DNA from: Takifugu bimaculatus
Lineage: Eukaryota > Chordata > Actinopteri > Tetraodontiformes > Tetraodontidae
DNA: 64,000 nt
Assembly: GCA_004026145.2 (NCBI GenBank)
Contig: CP034985.2
Coordinates: 608,720 to 672,719, forward strand
Reading direction: 5' to 3'
Shown here: positions 59,631-64,000 of the stretch, in pieces
How the letters are laid out: every line of letters starts with the position of its first letter
Numbering within the stretch: position 1 is the stretch's first letter
The notes under the pieces: generated by a model
What the model was told of the DNA's origin: nothing
Databases searched by the model: none
What the model saw: the letters and a program-made list of their open reading frames with translations, nothing else
Position numbers and translations under genes: made by a program

Positions 59631-60185
59631 TCAGATGGAAGAACTGAACTCCATTCTCAGACTTTTATTGTGAAGGAAACGGGCAGCTTACAGAACCAGG
59701 GCATCTGTGTAACCATGACAACAGCTGCATACTGTCAAATCAGATTTTTGTTTCCCCGACCACAGAGGGATGTCTGTCTTGACTCCACCCATAGAGCAGG
59801 GTGGTGGAGCTGTTATTGTTGTGTCTCTGAAAATCTAAAAATAAAAACCGTGAGAACATCAGTTGTTGGTGGAGCGTCACACACTAGAGAAGTGGGTGAT
59901 GAGGTGGAGGGCGCTGCAGTGACACCTGGGACTGGGTCAATGGTGACAGAGGGCAGCAGGGAGGTTTCATCATCTTTGGCTCCATCAGCTCAGAAGGCAA
60001 CCAACAACCACCAAACGAATCCCCCTGCTGCTGCCTCCTCATCGGGTTCTGGTTATTGCATTCTGCTTTGGTTCCACATCAAATCCTTTATGCAAAAACC
60101 TGCACTCAACACCTGCCCCCACTTCATTCCCCACCCACACAATAACAACGCAAGCACTTGTCCTTGGCAAGGTTTTGTCCAAAAT
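59631..60185. other. vipas39 3' flank
   Basis: AATAAA at about 59840 probably serves vipas39. An open plus-strand frame (59670-60326) has no recognisable homology upstream of the LINE remnant. Confidence 0.4.
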
Positions 60186-60189
60186 TCAA

Positions 60190-60420
60190 ATGGTCTTTAC
60201 ACGTCTCCTGACCTACGAGGTCCTCAGCGGCTCCATCATATCTGGAGGAGCTCCCAGCCCCAAATCCTGCCAGTAGACCGCTCTGCTCTCAGTGTGCTGG
60301 TCTACTGCTGCTTCCAGAACCTTTAACAGTATTAATGGGAGCCCAGCCCCCTTTAGCTATCAGGCCCCCTGCTGTTGAACCAGCTCCCTGTCCAGGTACG
60401 GGAGGATGATGAAAACCTTC
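60190..60420 (+). mobile_element. 3' end of a fish LINE ORF2 (relic)
   Basis: In mixed frames the sequence reads DRSALSVLVYC..., IRPPAVEPAP and LLLNQLPVQVREDDE. This resembles the ending 'RPLRSQDAGLLVVP...FSYQAPLLWNQLPVWVREA' shared by many teleost non-LTR elements. Frameshifts and stops show it is inactive. Family within the L2/Rex group is not determined. Confidence 0.55.
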
Positions 60421-60677
60421 CTCTGTGGGACAGTTGACACTCAGTTGTTCTGTAGCTACAGTTGTTATGCTGGCTAAGCTAATGCCAATAGATAGAACAG
60501 GAGCAGCTAACCTTTAGCATCATCTTAGCTATGATGCTATAGGCTGCTGGGGTAGAGAAACATGATCAGTGGACTCATTTCATGTATCCGTCCTCTTCAT
60601 TATTGTTTTGTCTATAGAAGACATTTTAAAACAAGTCTGTTCAAAACCCGAGAGGGACTTCAGACCTAGGGGATGAC

Positions 60678-60745
60678 TCTCACTCTCACTCTCACACTCA
60701 CTCTCACACTCACTCTCTCTCACAACCACACACACACACACACGT
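60678..60745. repeat. CTCACT/CACA simple repeat
   Basis: CTCTCACACTCA repeats passing into (CA)n. Confidence 0.9.
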
Positions 60746-61343
60746 TCTCTTAAGATTCTTTTATTGAGTTTGATTGCTAACATGTTTATAATCTTACAAA
60801 GATTCTTTAACTGGTGATTCTGGAAGAAACAAAGCAGTAGTGTTCAGGTGTGCCCCACCATCACCTGACCCGTGACATCACAGGGCAGCGATGGGGCAGG
60901 TGGGGGTGCAACAGGAAAGATCATCACTGACACAAAAAATTAAAAGATTATTTTCCCCTACAGCATGATAATGTGCAACTTAACTTTAAAATCATCTCAT
61001 ACAGTGTTTTTTTTGTTGTTTTTTTTTTTAAAATCAGAGTGAGACATCCTGTCTGCCAGGAAGTTAGCCAAGGTTGTTAGCTCAGAAGCTAACAACCTTG
61101 AAAGCTTAAAAGAAAGTTATCTATTAGAGGAGGAGGTGGTGGTGACTGGTCCCATGGGGCCAATCAAACTAAAGGTCAAAACACAGCAGCCAACAGCATG
61201 AGTGGGTTAAAAAATGGGGCGGAGCTTCCCAGAAAGTAAAATCCATAAAAGCAGAAGTCAACTCATACTGGTCCCACCAGAAGAAAGTCAAGCGGTATTT
61301 AAAGTCCGATTAGTTCTTCTCCTCTCAGGTACGGGGGGGGGTC

Positions 61344-64000
<2,657 letters not shown>

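Noticed and set aside
59670..60326. Protein-coding gene of 218 codons after vipas39
   Set aside because: No recognisable domain; its end overlaps a LINE ORF2 remnant in another frame.

Overview
This is vertebrate nuclear DNA. Genes are split by GT-AG introns, most only 70-120 bp long, and the microsatellites and retroelement relics are of teleost type. Fourteen protein-coding genes fit in 64 kb, about 4.5 kb per gene. Small introns and high density suggest a ray-finned fish with a compact genome, a percomorph and possibly a pufferfish-like (tetraodontiform) species. That assignment is inference; the gene identities rest on recognisable protein families.

Layout: cldn20-like claudin (+, 2.6-3.4 kb); lyset/tmem251 (+, 7.1 kb); gon7 (-, 8.3-8.6 kb); a decayed RNase H-bearing LINE (8.7-10 kb); ubr7 (+, 11.7-14.3 kb); a minisatellite (15 kb); a cox8 subunit gene (+, 15.9-16.4 kb); asb2 (-, 17.8-22.4 kb); ppp4r4 (+, 24.4-32.0 kb, 26 coding exons); serpina10-like serpin (-, 33.0-34.6 kb); xrcc3 (-, 36.0-38.2 kb), divergent from brf1 (+, 39.1-54.3 kb). 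A ZP-domain egg-coat gene resembling zpax (-, 40.5-47.3 kb) and btbd6 (-, 48.5-50.7 kb) lie inside two brf1 introns. Then vipas39 (+, 56.0-59.6 kb) and the 3' end of cdc42bpb (-, 61.3 kb to the right edge). Most of these genes have human counterparts on chromosome 14q (UBR7-GON7-TMEM251-COX8C-ASB2-PPP4R4-SERPINA10 at 14q32.1; XRCC3, BRF1/BTBD6 and CDC42BPB at 14q32.3; VIPAS39 at 14q24), so the window is largely a compressed conserved block.

The genes do not form a pathway. They cover tight junctions, lysosomal enzyme sorting, tRNA modification (KEOPS), ubiquitin ligases (ubr7, asb2, btbd6), respiration, PP4 phosphatase regulation, a plasma serpin, DNA repair, Pol III initiation, egg envelope, endosomal trafficking and a Cdc42 effector kinase.

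The most notable observations are: (1) single-base +1 shifts in at least five otherwise well conserved genes, mostly at short A/T runs, which looks like a systematic consensus error but should be tested; (2) intronic minisatellites that start at a 5' splice site and multiply donor-like sequence (ppp4r4 intron 4, vipas39 intron 13); (3) a 231-nt in-frame cdc42bpb exon with a second CRIB-like motif; (4) a serpin with an atypical reactive-loop hinge; (5) stop-free, multiple-of-three introns in asb2 and serpina10.
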